Shown: in pieces, positions 51,948 through 60,425 of the stretch
Position numbering within the stretch: position 1 is the stretch's first letter
How the letters are laid out: each line of letters begins with the position of its first letter
Source: Desulfitobacterium sp050251735
Lineage (GTDB): Bacteria > Bacillota > Desulfitobacteriia > Desulfitobacteriales > Desulfitobacteriaceae
NCBI GenBank assembly: GCA_050251735.1
Contig: JBFWMF010000016.1
Span: 1-64,000, forward strand
DNA: 64,000 bases
Reading direction: 5' to 3'
Translations under genes and position numbers: made by a program
The notes under the pieces: generated by a model
What the model was told of the DNA's origin: nothing
The model's input: the letters and a program-made list of their open reading frames with translations, nothing else
Database searches by the model: none

Positions 51948-53141
51948 ATGAGTGGAAAAGCGGAAAAACAGTTTTACACCAAACCCTTATTTATACTCTT
52001 CGCCCTGCTGACAGTGGTCGGCTTAGTTTGCTGGTATCTGCAGCTTACCAAGGGCTTACAATTGACTAATCTGAATAACTTTGCCACCTGGGGTTTATAT
52101 ATTATCGGTTTCATGATCTTCACAGGAATTACAGCAGGATCACTGATCTTTGCCTCCTCAGCTTACCTCTTCAAAGGGATGGCTGAGTACAAGCCGTTCG
52201 CCAGAATTGCAGCCTTCGTCGGAGCGATCGGCAGTGTGGTAGCTGCGGGACTTTTCATCATCGTCGATATCGGTAACCCTGAGAGAGCCTGGTATTTCAT
52301 CACCAGCGGAAACATTGCATCTCCCATGTTCTGGGATAGTCTGATCCTCGGAGCTTATGTCATCATCGGCATCTTCTTTACTCGTCAGTTAATGCTGGTC
52401 AATGAAGGGCAAAAGAATGAAAAATCCCTCAAGACTATCTCCATTATCGCTTTCATCGCCGGACTCATGGTCATGGTCACTTCCTTCGTCTTTGCTCTAC
52501 AAGTGGCTCGTCCCATGTGGAATAATCCAGTAGAGCCGGTATCCTTCTTAGCCGCAGCTTTAGTGGCAGCCTTTGCTTTACTAATGATCATCTTTGCAGT
52601 CCTGAACAAGAGCGGCTATATCGAGATCAGCAGTGATCAACTAGCAAAAATGGGCAAGCTGGCCGGAGTATTCCTCCTCTTTGAACTCTTCGTAGTATTA
52701 GGGGAAGCAGTCATCGGTCTATATGCAGGAGCAGGTGAAGAAGCGGAAATCATCCATTGGATGGTGTCCGGCGCAGGAGCTCCTTTCTTCTGGGTAGAGA
52801 TGATCGCCATCATCTTAGGCTTGCTACTGCTATTCAATAAGAAACCGAGTATCCTTGTTCTAGGCGCGGTCGTAGCAATCTTTGCCATCTTCATGATTAA
52901 ATACAACCTCTTGGAAGCTCAGCTGCTCAATCCGCTTATCACCTATGCAGGACCTCCTGGCTATGGGGCTAGCGAAGGAGTTTATCTACCTTCTCTGATC
53001 GAGATTGGCGTATCCGTTGGTATCATTGCCATGGGTGGAATGCTGGTTATGATCGGACTGGATAAGCTGAACCTTGGCAAGAAGGTTAAGAAAGGTGCAG
53101 GGAAAGGCCAAGTCCAAGGTAATATAGCAGCTAAGGCTTAA
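51948..53141 (+). CDS. Module 3 NrfD/PsrC-like membrane anchor
   Basis: A 397-residue anchor with about ten helices, nearly identical to the other two. The Lys/Gly-rich tail reads KKVKKGAGKGQVQGN. Small differences cluster near residues 275-310 (GAGAPFFWVEMIAIILG). After its stop the expected torD, NosR-like and ferredoxin genes are absent and only a ferredoxin remnant follows. Confidence 0.92.
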   Translation: MSGKAEKQFYTKPLFILFALLTVVGLVCWYLQLTKGLQLTNLNNFATWGLYIIGFMIFTGITAGSLIFASSAYLFKGMAEYKPFARIAAFVGAIGSVVAAGLFIIVDIGNPERAWYFITSGNIASPMFWDSLILGAYVIIGIFFTRQLMLVNEGQKNEKSLKTISIIAFIAGLMVMVTSFVFALQVARPMWNNPVEPVSFLAAALVAAFALLMIIFAVLNKSGYIEISSDQLAKMGKLAGVFLLFELFVVLGEAVIGLYAGAGEEAEIIHWMVSGAGAPFFWVEMIAIILGLLLLFNKKPSILVLGAVVAIFAIFMIKYNLLEAQLLNPLITYAGPPGYGASEGVYLPSLIEIGVSVGIIAMGGMLVMIGLDKLNLGKKVKKGAGKGQVQGNIAAKA

Positions 53142-53162
53142 GTTTTAGGATATACCAAAATT

Positions 53163-53366
53163 GCCATCAGCAGAGACCGAGAAAAGGTTGAAAAGCCTTT
53201 TGAAGTGACCCGTCTGTTCACTGTGCCTAGTATAAACTGTGAACGTTGTAATTTTATTACTTTTGCCAATTCAGATAACCTGTGCTACTGGTGCAAAGAG
53301 GAAGTCGCCATCGATAACGACTTGAAAGAGGCCTGCCGTAAGATATTTCTTAATGTGAAGAGTTGA
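53163..53366 (+). pseudogene. Truncated copy of the ferredoxin-like gene
   Basis: An open stretch of 67 codons without start encodes AISRDREKVEKPFEVTRLFT and continues to FLNVKS, matching the last 68 residues of the protein at 45435-46592 at over 80% identity. The Cys pairs (NCERC, CYWC) are kept. It begins 21 bp after the module 3 anchor gene. It shows that module 3 once carried the full tail of module 2 and lost about 3 kb by deletion. Confidence 0.88.
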
Positions 53367-53400
53367 GATAAAGTTCCAATTTCGACTGAGTTCAATAAAG

Positions 53401-53456
53401 GGGAGTGTCGCAAAACTACTTTTTTAAGTAGTTAGCGATACTCCCTTTTTCCCTTT
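53401..53456 (+). terminator. Left-end hairpin of the insertion sequence
   Basis: GGGAGTGTCGC pairs with GCGATACTCCC, with an inner ACTACTT/AAGTAGT stem, followed by TTTTTCCCTTTT. It would stop transcription coming from the reductase module into the transposase antisense direction. Confidence 0.75.
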
Positions 53457-53569
53457 TGGATAAGATTTTCTACCTCATAAATCCATATTCTTGTAAATCT
53501 TTTTGGTTCGAACTAAATTTGGGTATAACAAAATAAACCTATGTTTTTAGGTTCTTTTTTAAGTACTTT

Positions 53570-55174
53570 CTAGGCTGTTTTTAATGGATGAAGGGGCTTG
53601 CCTATTCGTTCATTTTGTATTTTGGCATGGAGCTTATTTACGTTATACTCTAAGCACAGCAACATAAATTCTGTCTTCACGTTGCTTTTTCCCCGTGTCA
53701 AAAATCGATTGAAGTTATAGTCGTTTTTTAGAACGCCAAATGCTCCTTCGACCTGAATTGAACGATTAACTCTCAGCAAGATTCCCTCTTCCGATGTGAT
53801 GTTTTCATAAGATATCTGACGTTTTTCTACAAACGTTTTCGATACCTGCATCTTCCGATTCTCTTTGGCCTTGGTACAGCTGCTTTTATGAGGGCAATTA
53901 CTGCAGTCTTCGCATTCATAGATGGTTATTTCAGAACGATAGCCGGTTGCTGAAGTTCGGTGGGTGATCCCCACGGGCTTTAGCTGTTTACCATTGTGGC
54001 AGGTATATTCATCCGTCTCTGCATTATAAAACATGTTTTCACGTTTACTGATGTTCTTTTTAAAACTCCGCTTTTTCCATTGTTCATAGGTTTGGGGCTT
54101 TATGTAGTAGGTCTGCTTTTGTCCTTCGAGATAGAGATAATTTTCCTCGCTCTCATATCCGGAGTCTGCGATCACATTTTCATAACGTACGTTTAATCGA
54201 TACTCCATCTCCTTTAAGAAGGGGATCAGGGTGGCGATGTCATTGCGGTCCTGAAAGACTCCAACCCCAGTGATGTACTCACTTTCCACACCAATTTGTA
54301 CATTGTAAGCAGGCTTTAACTGACCGTTGCGCATATGATCATCTTTCATATGCATGAAGGTCGCATCGTGGTCAGTCTTGGAGTAGCTATTTCTTCCCTT
54401 AAACAACTGGTTATGAGCATTGTATTTTTCCTGGCGGGTATAGAATTCTTTCAACGCTTCTGTAAACTTCTGCAACTTTGATTTCCGTTTGCCGATCCCT
54501 TGAACGAACTCAAGCTGCGCTTGCTGACGTTTCTCTTCTAAGTACGCCAACGCGACGTTGAGGTCCTGGAGTAAGGTGTCTTTAACAGCTTTGAAGTCAG
54601 TCTCATAAGTGGCGTTTATCTCCTCTATGCATGACTGAATCTTTTCGAACATTTTAGCCTCGTTTTTGTTAACGGCTTTTTTCCAGACAAACGTGTAACG
54701 GTTAGCATTGGCTTCAATCTTTGTCCCATCGACAAAGAGGTTCTTAAAGGTTACCTCATTGATACTATGTAGATATTGAACCATTTGATAAAAAAGATCG
54801 TCGATACATCCCTGGAGATAGTCTTTTCGAAAACGAGCAATGGTGCTGTGATCGGGAGTTTTCTTTCCTTCCAGCAGCCACATAAAGTTAATATCTCTTT
54901 TACAGGCGGTCTCGATCTTTCGACTCAAAAAAATATTGTTCATGTAGGCATAGGTCAATACCTTGAACAGAATTTTAGGCTCAACTGCAGGTTTTCTTCC
55001 GGTGGAAGAGTAGGCCTGATAAAGTGCGTCGTAATTTAATCCCTCCAAAATGTGGCTTAGCAGTCGAACGGAGTCATCCTCAGGTATTAACACTTCAAGA
55101 TTAAGCGGCAAAACTAATTGATAGTAGCCACCAAATTGGGTATAATTCTTTGTGTATAGTTTGGTTTTTAGCAT
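53570..55174 (-). CDS. IS1182-family transposase
   Basis: A 534-residue DDE transposase, apparently intact. An N-terminal DUF772-like domain (about 30-110, FKVLTYAYMNNIFLSRKIE) is followed by the first Asp in LFVDGTKIEANANRY, the second in VIADSGYESEENYLY and the Glu in EGAFGVLKNDYNFNRFLTRG. A Cys-rich insert (CEDCSNCPHKSSC) precedes the last part. It is read leftward within the element. Confidence 0.93.
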   Translation of the reverse strand: MLKTKLYTKNYTQFGGYYQLVLPLNLEVLIPEDDSVRLLSHILEGLNYDALYQAYSSTGRKPAVEPKILFKVLTYAYMNNIFLSRKIETACKRDINFMWLLEGKKTPDHSTIARFRKDYLQGCIDDLFYQMVQYLHSINEVTFKNLFVDGTKIEANANRYTFVWKKAVNKNEAKMFEKIQSCIEEINATYETDFKAVKDTLLQDLNVALAYLEEKRQQAQLEFVQGIGKRKSKLQKFTEALKEFYTRQEKYNAHNQLFKGRNSYSKTDHDATFMHMKDDHMRNGQLKPAYNVQIGVESEYITGVGVFQDRNDIATLIPFLKEMEYRLNVRYENVIADSGYESEENYLYLEGQKQTYYIKPQTYEQWKKRSFKKNISKRENMFYNAETDEYTCHNGKQLKPVGITHRTSATGYRSEITIYECEDCSNCPHKSSCTKAKENRKMQVSKTFVEKRQISYENITSEEGILLRVNRSIQVEGAFGVLKNDYNFNRFLTRGKSNVKTEFMLLCLEYNVNKLHAKIQNERIGKPLHPLKTA

Positions 55175-55192
55175 AACTCAATTATACAACTA

Positions 55193-55226
55193 CTGTGGAT
55201 CTTTCGGGATCCACAGTTTTATTTTT
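55193..55226 (+). terminator. Hairpin before the transposase start
   Basis: CTGTGGATC pairs with GATCCACAG around TTTCGG, followed by TTTTATTTTTT on the plus strand. It stops rightward transcription leaving the element and lies in the untranslated region of the transposase. Confidence 0.75.
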
Positions 55227-55334
55227 TACATAAAAGGAGGCCGTTGCTCGACGAACTCTTCTGTTCGTTTTGCAACGGCCCCTTTTTAGTTTATTAGTTT
55301 GCTAATTAGTCATAAGAAATACCAGGATTAGAGT

Positions 55335-55365
55335 GGAGCATCAATGGGAGCATCGAAGGAGCATC
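55335..55365. promoter_or_regulatory. Triple GGAGCATC direct repeat upstream of the choline locus
   Basis: GGAGCATC occurs at 55335, 55347 and 55358, at 12- and 11-bp spacing, about one helical turn each. This iteron-like layout suits a regulator binding cooperatively on one DNA face. It lies about 230 bp upstream of the first shell gene. Confidence 0.45.
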
Positions 55366-55394
55366 TAACATCCAATTCTATATCCCGTATAAGC

Positions 55395-55427
55395 AATTGG
55401 TATGTTACATGTTTAACAAATCCAATT
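55395..55427. promoter_or_regulatory. Inverted repeat upstream of the choline locus
   Basis: AATTGGTATGTTA and TTTAACAAATCCAATT form an imperfect dyad around CATG. It could be an operator. The rest of 55283-55596 is very AT-rich with no coding frame; no sigma-54 promoter pattern was found. Confidence 0.35.
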
Positions 55428-55596
55428 ATAATAATAAGCAATAGAATAAATACTTTGGATTATTTCATAATTTAGCCTTGAATTATTAAAAACGAATAAG
55501 CGGTTTCCATTTGATAATGCATGTGTGTTTTTTCATTATAATTATAAAGACTTATTGTAATCCTTTAGAGTTTATAGAGAAAGAGGAATGACCTTC

Positions 55597-55893
55597 ATGG
55601 AGTATTTTGGAGAAGTGGCTTTAGGCCTCGTTGAAACCAGAGGGATGGTACCAGCGATTGAAGCAGCGGATGTCATGTGTAAAACTGCAGACGTCGTTCT
55701 GGTATCGTACGAAAATGTAGGTTCTGGACTCGTAACCGTTATGGTAAAAGGCGATGTTGCCGCTGTAAGGAATGCTGTCGAAAAAGGGGCAGCAGCAGCT
55801 GCTGCGATTGGCGACTTGACAGCGGCTCATGTAATGCCACGCCCCGTTAGTAGGGTAGGCAAAATTGTTTCAAGACATGATATTGATGAGTAA
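55597..55893 (+). CDS. Microcompartment shell protein (BMC-H, PduA/EutM-like)
   Basis: A 98-residue hexameric shell protein with a single BMC domain. GLVETRGMVPAIEAADVMCKTADV and the following V-S-YENVGSGLVTVMVKGDVAAV pattern are typical, cut here only for description. The pore region falls in the GDLTAAHVMPRPV segment. ATG 55597 has AGAGGA about 10 nt upstream; ATG 55588 is too close to it. It is the first gene of the choline locus and would form flat facets of the shell. Confidence 0.92.
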   Translation: MEYFGEVALGLVETRGMVPAIEAADVMCKTADVVLVSYENVGSGLVTVMVKGDVAAVRNAVEKGAAAAAAIGDLTAAHVMPRPVSRVGKIVSRHDIDE

Positions 55894-55921
55894 ATATTGA
55901 TAATCATGGAAGGGGAGTCCT

Positions 55922-56212
55922 GTGGAGAGAAATAATGCCTTAGGGTTTATAGAAACGTACGGACTGGTTTCAGTCCTAGAGGCTGCCGATGCTATGTGCA
56001 AGGCTGCGGAAGTGGAATTAGTCGGTTATGAGAATGTGGCTTCTGGATTGATTTCCGTTATCGTACGTGGCGATATCGGTGCCGTAAAAACAGCAGTAGA
56101 GGCTGGTATCCAAGCGGCAAGCAAGGTGGGTAAGATTTACAGCAGTAATGTTATTGCCAGGCCACATCCCGACGTGGAAAAAATTGTTGCTAAGCACGTG
56201 ATTGACTGGTAG
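55922..56212 (+). CDS. Microcompartment shell protein (BMC-H), second paralogue
   Basis: A 96-residue BMC-domain protein, GTG start 6 nt after GGGGAG. GFIETYGLVSVLEAADAMCKAA and GYENVASGLISVIVRGD-type segments match the upstream protein, and the pore-side segment differs (KIYSSNVIARPHPDV). Two different BMC-H proteins side by side suggest mixed facets with different pore selectivity. Confidence 0.92.
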   Translation: MERNNALGFIETYGLVSVLEAADAMCKAAEVELVGYENVASGLISVIVRGDIGAVKTAVEAGIQAASKVGKIYSSNVIARPHPDVEKIVAKHVIDW

Positions 56213-56262
56213 ATGGTGCAGTTGTCGATCCTGTGATTTGTAAGCGGAAAGGTTGGTGAGTT

Positions 56263-57759
56263 ATGAATCGAATAGATAATGATTTGCTTTCCATTCAAGA
56301 AGCGCGGATTCTTGTGGAGAACGCCCGCGAGGCACAAAAAATACTAGCGACTTTTCCTCAAGAAAAACTGGATAAAATCGTTGGACGTATGGCTGAAGAA
56401 GCGTTGAAATATGCTAGAGAATTTGCAGTGATGTCTCATGAAGAAACAGGCTATGGCAAATGGCAGGACAAGTATATTAAAAATGTTTTTGCCAGTGATT
56501 TTGTTTATAAGAATATCAGGGATATGAAAGTTGTCGGCATAATATCTGAAGACAAAGCAATGCAGACCATGGATATTGGGGTGCCCGTCGGGGTGGTAGT
56601 TGCCTTGATTCCTTCGACTAATCCTGTATCTACTACTATCTACAAAGCTTTGATTGCTATAAAATCTGGCAACGCCATTGTTTTTTCACCACACCCTAAA
56701 GCGAAAATAACCATAAGCAAAGTGCTTGACATACTGATCCGGACGGCTGAGGCCTGTGGGTTGCCAAGTGGAGCCATTGGCTATTTGCGTACACTTTCCA
56801 TAGATGGCACGGTCGGCTTAATGAATCACAAGGACACAGCCCTTGTTTTAATAACAGGTGTTCCCAAGATGGCTGAAGCGGCCTTTGCCTCAGGAAAACC
56901 AATTATTTATGGGGGACCGGGAAATGGCCTCGCCTTTATTGAACGGTCGGCCAACATAAAACAAGCGGTAACCGATATTATCGCCAGTCGAACCTTTGAT
57001 AATGGCATTGTCTCAGCTTCAGAACAATCCATTGTGGTTGAGGATTGCATTGCTGATCAAGTAAGAGAAGAACTCAGAAAAAAAGGAGCTTATTTTCTGT
57101 CGGATCAGGAATCTGAACAGCTTAGTAAGTTATTCCTAGACTCAGATGGCAGTATCAATTCAGAGATTGTCGGCAAATCGGCAGTTGATTTAGCCCTAAA
57201 AATCGGGATCTGTGTTCCCGCAGAAACAAAAGTTTTGGTTTCAGAACAAAAATTCGTGTCCGATACCAATCCGTATGCTAGGGAAAAACTTTGTCCGGTA
57301 CTGGCTTTTTATGTTGAATTGGATTGGCAGAATGCCTGTGAAAAATGCATCGAATTGTTACTGAATGAAGGGCGGGGGCATACTCTTGTCATTCATTCCG
57401 AGAATGAGAAGGTAATCAGGGAATTCGCCTTAAGAAAACCTGTTTCCAGAGTTCTCGTGAATACTCCTGCTACCCTAGGTGGCATCGGAGCTACCACCAA
57501 TCTCTTCCCGGCTTTGACCTTAGGGTGCGGAACAGCCGGAGGCGGGTTTACTTCTGATAATGTCTCACCCATGAATTTGATTAATATTCGCAAAGTAGGT
57601 TATGGGGTGCGAAAGTTGGAAGACATAACGAAGGGTGCACAGGTTAGGGAAGATACTGCACCAAGCGAAGGTTATAGTTCCGTTGTCCAACACTCTAAAG
57701 ATAATACACAGGATCTTAAAGATCTGCTGGGAAAACTGCTGGAACAGCTTACATTATAA
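56263..57759 (+). CDS. Microcompartment aldehyde dehydrogenase (CutF/EutE-like) lacking the catalytic Cys
   Basis: A 498-residue CoA-acylating aldehyde dehydrogenase family protein that would convert acetaldehyde from choline cleavage to acetyl-CoA. PSTNPVSTTIYKALIA and GGPGNGLAFIERSA fit the AdhE/EutE group. The active-site motif normally reads DNG-x-x-CASEQ; here it reads DNGIVSASEQ, so Ser251 (TCA, 57013-57015) replaces Cys. The C-terminal helix (about 475-498, DNTQDLKDLLGKLLEQL) could be an encapsulation peptide. It may be catalytically weak or structural, with another active copy beyond the window. Confidence 0.87.
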   Translation: MNRIDNDLLSIQEARILVENAREAQKILATFPQEKLDKIVGRMAEEALKYAREFAVMSHEETGYGKWQDKYIKNVFASDFVYKNIRDMKVVGIISEDKAMQTMDIGVPVGVVVALIPSTNPVSTTIYKALIAIKSGNAIVFSPHPKAKITISKVLDILIRTAEACGLPSGAIGYLRTLSIDGTVGLMNHKDTALVLITGVPKMAEAAFASGKPIIYGGPGNGLAFIERSANIKQAVTDIIASRTFDNGIVSASEQSIVVEDCIADQVREELRKKGAYFLSDQESEQLSKLFLDSDGSINSEIVGKSAVDLALKIGICVPAETKVLVSEQKFVSDTNPYAREKLCPVLAFYVELDWQNACEKCIELLLNEGRGHTLVIHSENEKVIREFALRKPVSRVLVNTPATLGGIGATTNLFPALTLGCGTAGGGFTSDNVSPMNLINIRKVGYGVRKLEDITKGAQVREDTAPSEGYSSVVQHSKDNTQDLKDLLGKLLEQLTL

Positions 57760-57847
57760 GTGAACATGCGTAGTGATGATAGGGAAGAGTGACGCAACAT
57801 ATAGGGATAGATTATCTGCTTAAGAAGGAAAAGGGAGGACAAATAAG

Positions 57848-60397
57848 TTGGATGCAAAAGAATTCTCCATGAGATTTGCTGATGTAACAAAAAATATGTC
57901 TCCAGAAGAAGCTGCAGCCATTATGAGGTTGTTTCAAGGAATCTCCAAAGGACTAGCTACAACTAAATCCAGTTCTGAAAATTATGGTGAGATCAAATCG
58001 CCTGTATTTGAAGGGGAGATTACTGGACTGACGACCCGCTTGGAGCGCCTCCGTGCTGTTTATCTAAAAGCCAAACCTAGTATCAGCACTTATCGTGCTA
58101 GAGCGTTTACGCAAGTGACGAAAGAAAACGCTGGCCTGCCTAAGATTCTGCTGCGCGCTAAATGTTTTAGAAAAGCATGTGAGACAGCCCCTTTGTTGAT
58201 TCAAAAGGATGAGCTAATTGTCGGGCATCCTTGTGGGAATCCTCGTGCTGGTGCCGTATCCCCGGATATTGCTTGGAGATGGATTCGGGATGAGCTGGAT
58301 ACCATGTCAACTAGGGCTCAGGACCCCTTTCAAATTACTGAAGAGGACAAAAATATTCTCAAGGAAGAGATTTTCCCTTTCTGGGAAGGGAAGAGCTTGG
58401 ATGAGATTTGCCAACAACAATATGAAGATGCCGGGGTCTGGTCGTTTTCCGGCGAATCCTTTGTGAGTGACCTTTCCTATCATCAGATCAATGGCGGTGG
58501 AGATACTGCGCCCGGTTATGATGTAATTTTGATTAAAAAGGGTATTAATGGGGCAAGGCAGGAAGCAGTAGAAAAGTTAAGTGAACTGTCGATGCTAAAT
58601 CCTGAGGATATCGATAAGATCTACTTCTATAAAGCTGAAATCGAAACCTGTGACGGCATTTTAGCCTATGCCAAACGGCTTTCAGATTACGCCCGTGAAT
58701 TAGCCGATCGGGAAGAGGACTCAACCCGGAAGAAAGAACTCTACAAGATCTCCGATATTCTAACCCGTGTACCGGCTAATCCACCGAATACTTTTCATGA
58801 AGCACTTCAGTCGATCTGGACGCTAGAATCCCTTTTTGTAGTTGAAGAAAACCAGACCGGTATTTCCCTTGGCCGTTTGGACCAATATATTTACCCAATG
58901 TTCAAAGCTGATATGGAATCTGGCCGCATGAATAAATTGGAAGCCTTTGAATTGCTGAGCTGTTTTATTATCAAGTGTTCTGAAGTCATGTGGCTGTCCA
59001 GTGAGTCGGGTGCAAAATATTTTGCCGGTTATCAACCGTTCATTAACTTGACTGTTGGCGGGCAGAAACGCACTGGTGGAGATGCCACCAACGATTTGAC
59101 CTATCTGATTATGGATGCGGTACGTTTTACTAAGATGTATCAACCCTCACTGGCTTGCCGGATTCATAACCAATCACCCCAGAAATATTTAATAAAAATA
59201 GTTGAAGTTGTTAAAGCCGGATTAGGCTTCCCCGCCTGTCACTTTGATGATAGTCATATCAAGATGATGCTCGCCAAAGGGTTTAGCATCGAAGATTCAC
59301 GGGACTATTGTCTTATGGGGTGTGTTGAACCTCAAAAATCCGGACGCATCTATCAATGGACCTCTACCGGTTATACCCAATGGCCGATTGCTATCGAATT
59401 CGTTCTGAATCGTGGCGTTATGAAATGGCGTGGCACAAAGGAAGGGATCGATACAGGAGAACTTGATAACTTCAAGACCTTTGAAGACTTTGATGCCGCC
59501 TGTAAAAAACAGATTGAGCATATCATCCAGTTATCGGCGATTGGAACCATCGTCAGCCAACGGGTTCACAGGGAGCTTGTTCCCAAGCCACTGATGTCCT
59601 TACTTGTCGAAGGTTGCATGGAAAAAGGCACCGATGTTACAAACGGCGGAGCGATGATCAATTTTGGACCTGGATTAATCTTCTCCGGCCTCGGGACCTA
59701 TGCGGACTCCATGGCTGCTATCAAAAAACTAGTATTTGAAGAAAAGAAATATACCCTCAAACAAATTCGGGATGCCTTAGATGCAAATTTTGAAGGGTAT
59801 GAAGCCCTCCGGACAGATTGCCTCAATGCACCGAAATACGGTAATGACAATGACTATGCGGACGCAATTGCCTCAGATATTGTCGTTTGGACGGAACGGG
59901 TGCATAACACTTACAAAATGCTCTACTCACATTTCACGCATGGGACCCTTTCCATTTCCAATAACACCCCAATCGGAGAGATAACCGGCGCCACACCAAA
60001 TGGACGATATGCTTGGACCCCGCTTTCTGACGGGATCAGTCCGACTCAAGGTGCTGATAAATTTGGTCCTACAGCTATCATCAAATCCGTGAGCAAGCTG
60101 AGTGTCGAGTCTATGAATATTGGAATGGTACACAACTTCAAGCTGTTGCGTGGAATTCTGGAAACGCCCGAAGGTGAAAATGGCCTGATTACCTTGCTTA
60201 GGACGGCGTCCATTCTTGGTAATGCTCAGATGCAATTCAGTTATGTAGACAACGAAGTTTTAAAGAGAGCACAAGTTGAACCTGAAAAGTATCGAGACTT
60301 GATTATTCGCGTTGCCGGGTATAGTGCTTACTTCGTTGAGCTATGTAAAGAAGTACAAGATGAAATTATTAGCAGAACTGTATTAGATCATTTTTAA
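57848..60397 (+). CDS. cutC: Choline trimethylamine-lyase (glycyl radical enzyme)
   Basis: An 849-residue enzyme that cleaves choline to trimethylamine and acetaldehyde. The active-site loop LMGCVEPQKSGRIYQWTS places Cys492 and Glu494, the pair that marks CutC among glycyl radical enzymes, with the following TQWPI. The glycyl radical is Gly824 in RVAGYSAYFVELC. The N-terminal extension of about 50 residues (MDAKEFSMRFADVTKNMSPE) suits targeting to the shell, as in type I cut clusters. TTG 57848 follows GGGAGG. CutD, encoded next, makes the radical. Confidence 0.95.
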   Translation: MDAKEFSMRFADVTKNMSPEEAAAIMRLFQGISKGLATTKSSSENYGEIKSPVFEGEITGLTTRLERLRAVYLKAKPSISTYRARAFTQVTKENAGLPKILLRAKCFRKACETAPLLIQKDELIVGHPCGNPRAGAVSPDIAWRWIRDELDTMSTRAQDPFQITEEDKNILKEEIFPFWEGKSLDEICQQQYEDAGVWSFSGESFVSDLSYHQINGGGDTAPGYDVILIKKGINGARQEAVEKLSELSMLNPEDIDKIYFYKAEIETCDGILAYAKRLSDYARELADREEDSTRKKELYKISDILTRVPANPPNTFHEALQSIWTLESLFVVEENQTGISLGRLDQYIYPMFKADMESGRMNKLEAFELLSCFIIKCSEVMWLSSESGAKYFAGYQPFINLTVGGQKRTGGDATNDLTYLIMDAVRFTKMYQPSLACRIHNQSPQKYLIKIVEVVKAGLGFPACHFDDSHIKMMLAKGFSIEDSRDYCLMGCVEPQKSGRIYQWTSTGYTQWPIAIEFVLNRGVMKWRGTKEGIDTGELDNFKTFEDFDAACKKQIEHIIQLSAIGTIVSQRVHRELVPKPLMSLLVEGCMEKGTDVTNGGAMINFGPGLIFSGLGTYADSMAAIKKLVFEEKKYTLKQIRDALDANFEGYEALRTDCLNAPKYGNDNDYADAIASDIVVWTERVHNTYKMLYSHFTHGTLSISNNTPIGEITGATPNGRYAWTPLSDGISPTQGADKFGPTAIIKSVSKLSVESMNIGMVHNFKLLRGILETPEGENGLITLLRTASILGNAQMQFSYVDNEVLKRAQVEPEKYRDLIIRVAGYSAYFVELCKEVQDEIISRTVLDHF

Positions 60398-60425
60398 TTG
60401 AGTATTTTCGAGAGATGGAGACATT

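Larger units (their letters stand above)
53400..55282. mobile_element. IS1182-like insertion sequence
   Basis: An element of about 1.88 kb with one intact transposase gene. The ends carry related imperfect inverted repeats: GGGGAGTGTCGCAAAAC (from 53400) and, on the other strand, GGGGCCGTTGCAAAAC (from 55282). Both ends also fold into long hairpins (53401-53451 and 55239-55280). No clear target duplication is seen, so the exact ends are uncertain by a few bases. It separates the reductase cluster from the choline locus. Confidence 0.8.

Noticed and set aside
55283..55596. Sigma-54 promoter for the choline locus
   Set aside because: No GG-N10-GC element with acceptable flanks was seen, and no sigma-54 activator gene is in the window.
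56263..57759. Ethanolamine utilisation operon
   Set aside because: No EutB/EutC lyase is present; the signature enzyme is the glycyl-radical CutC with its activase.
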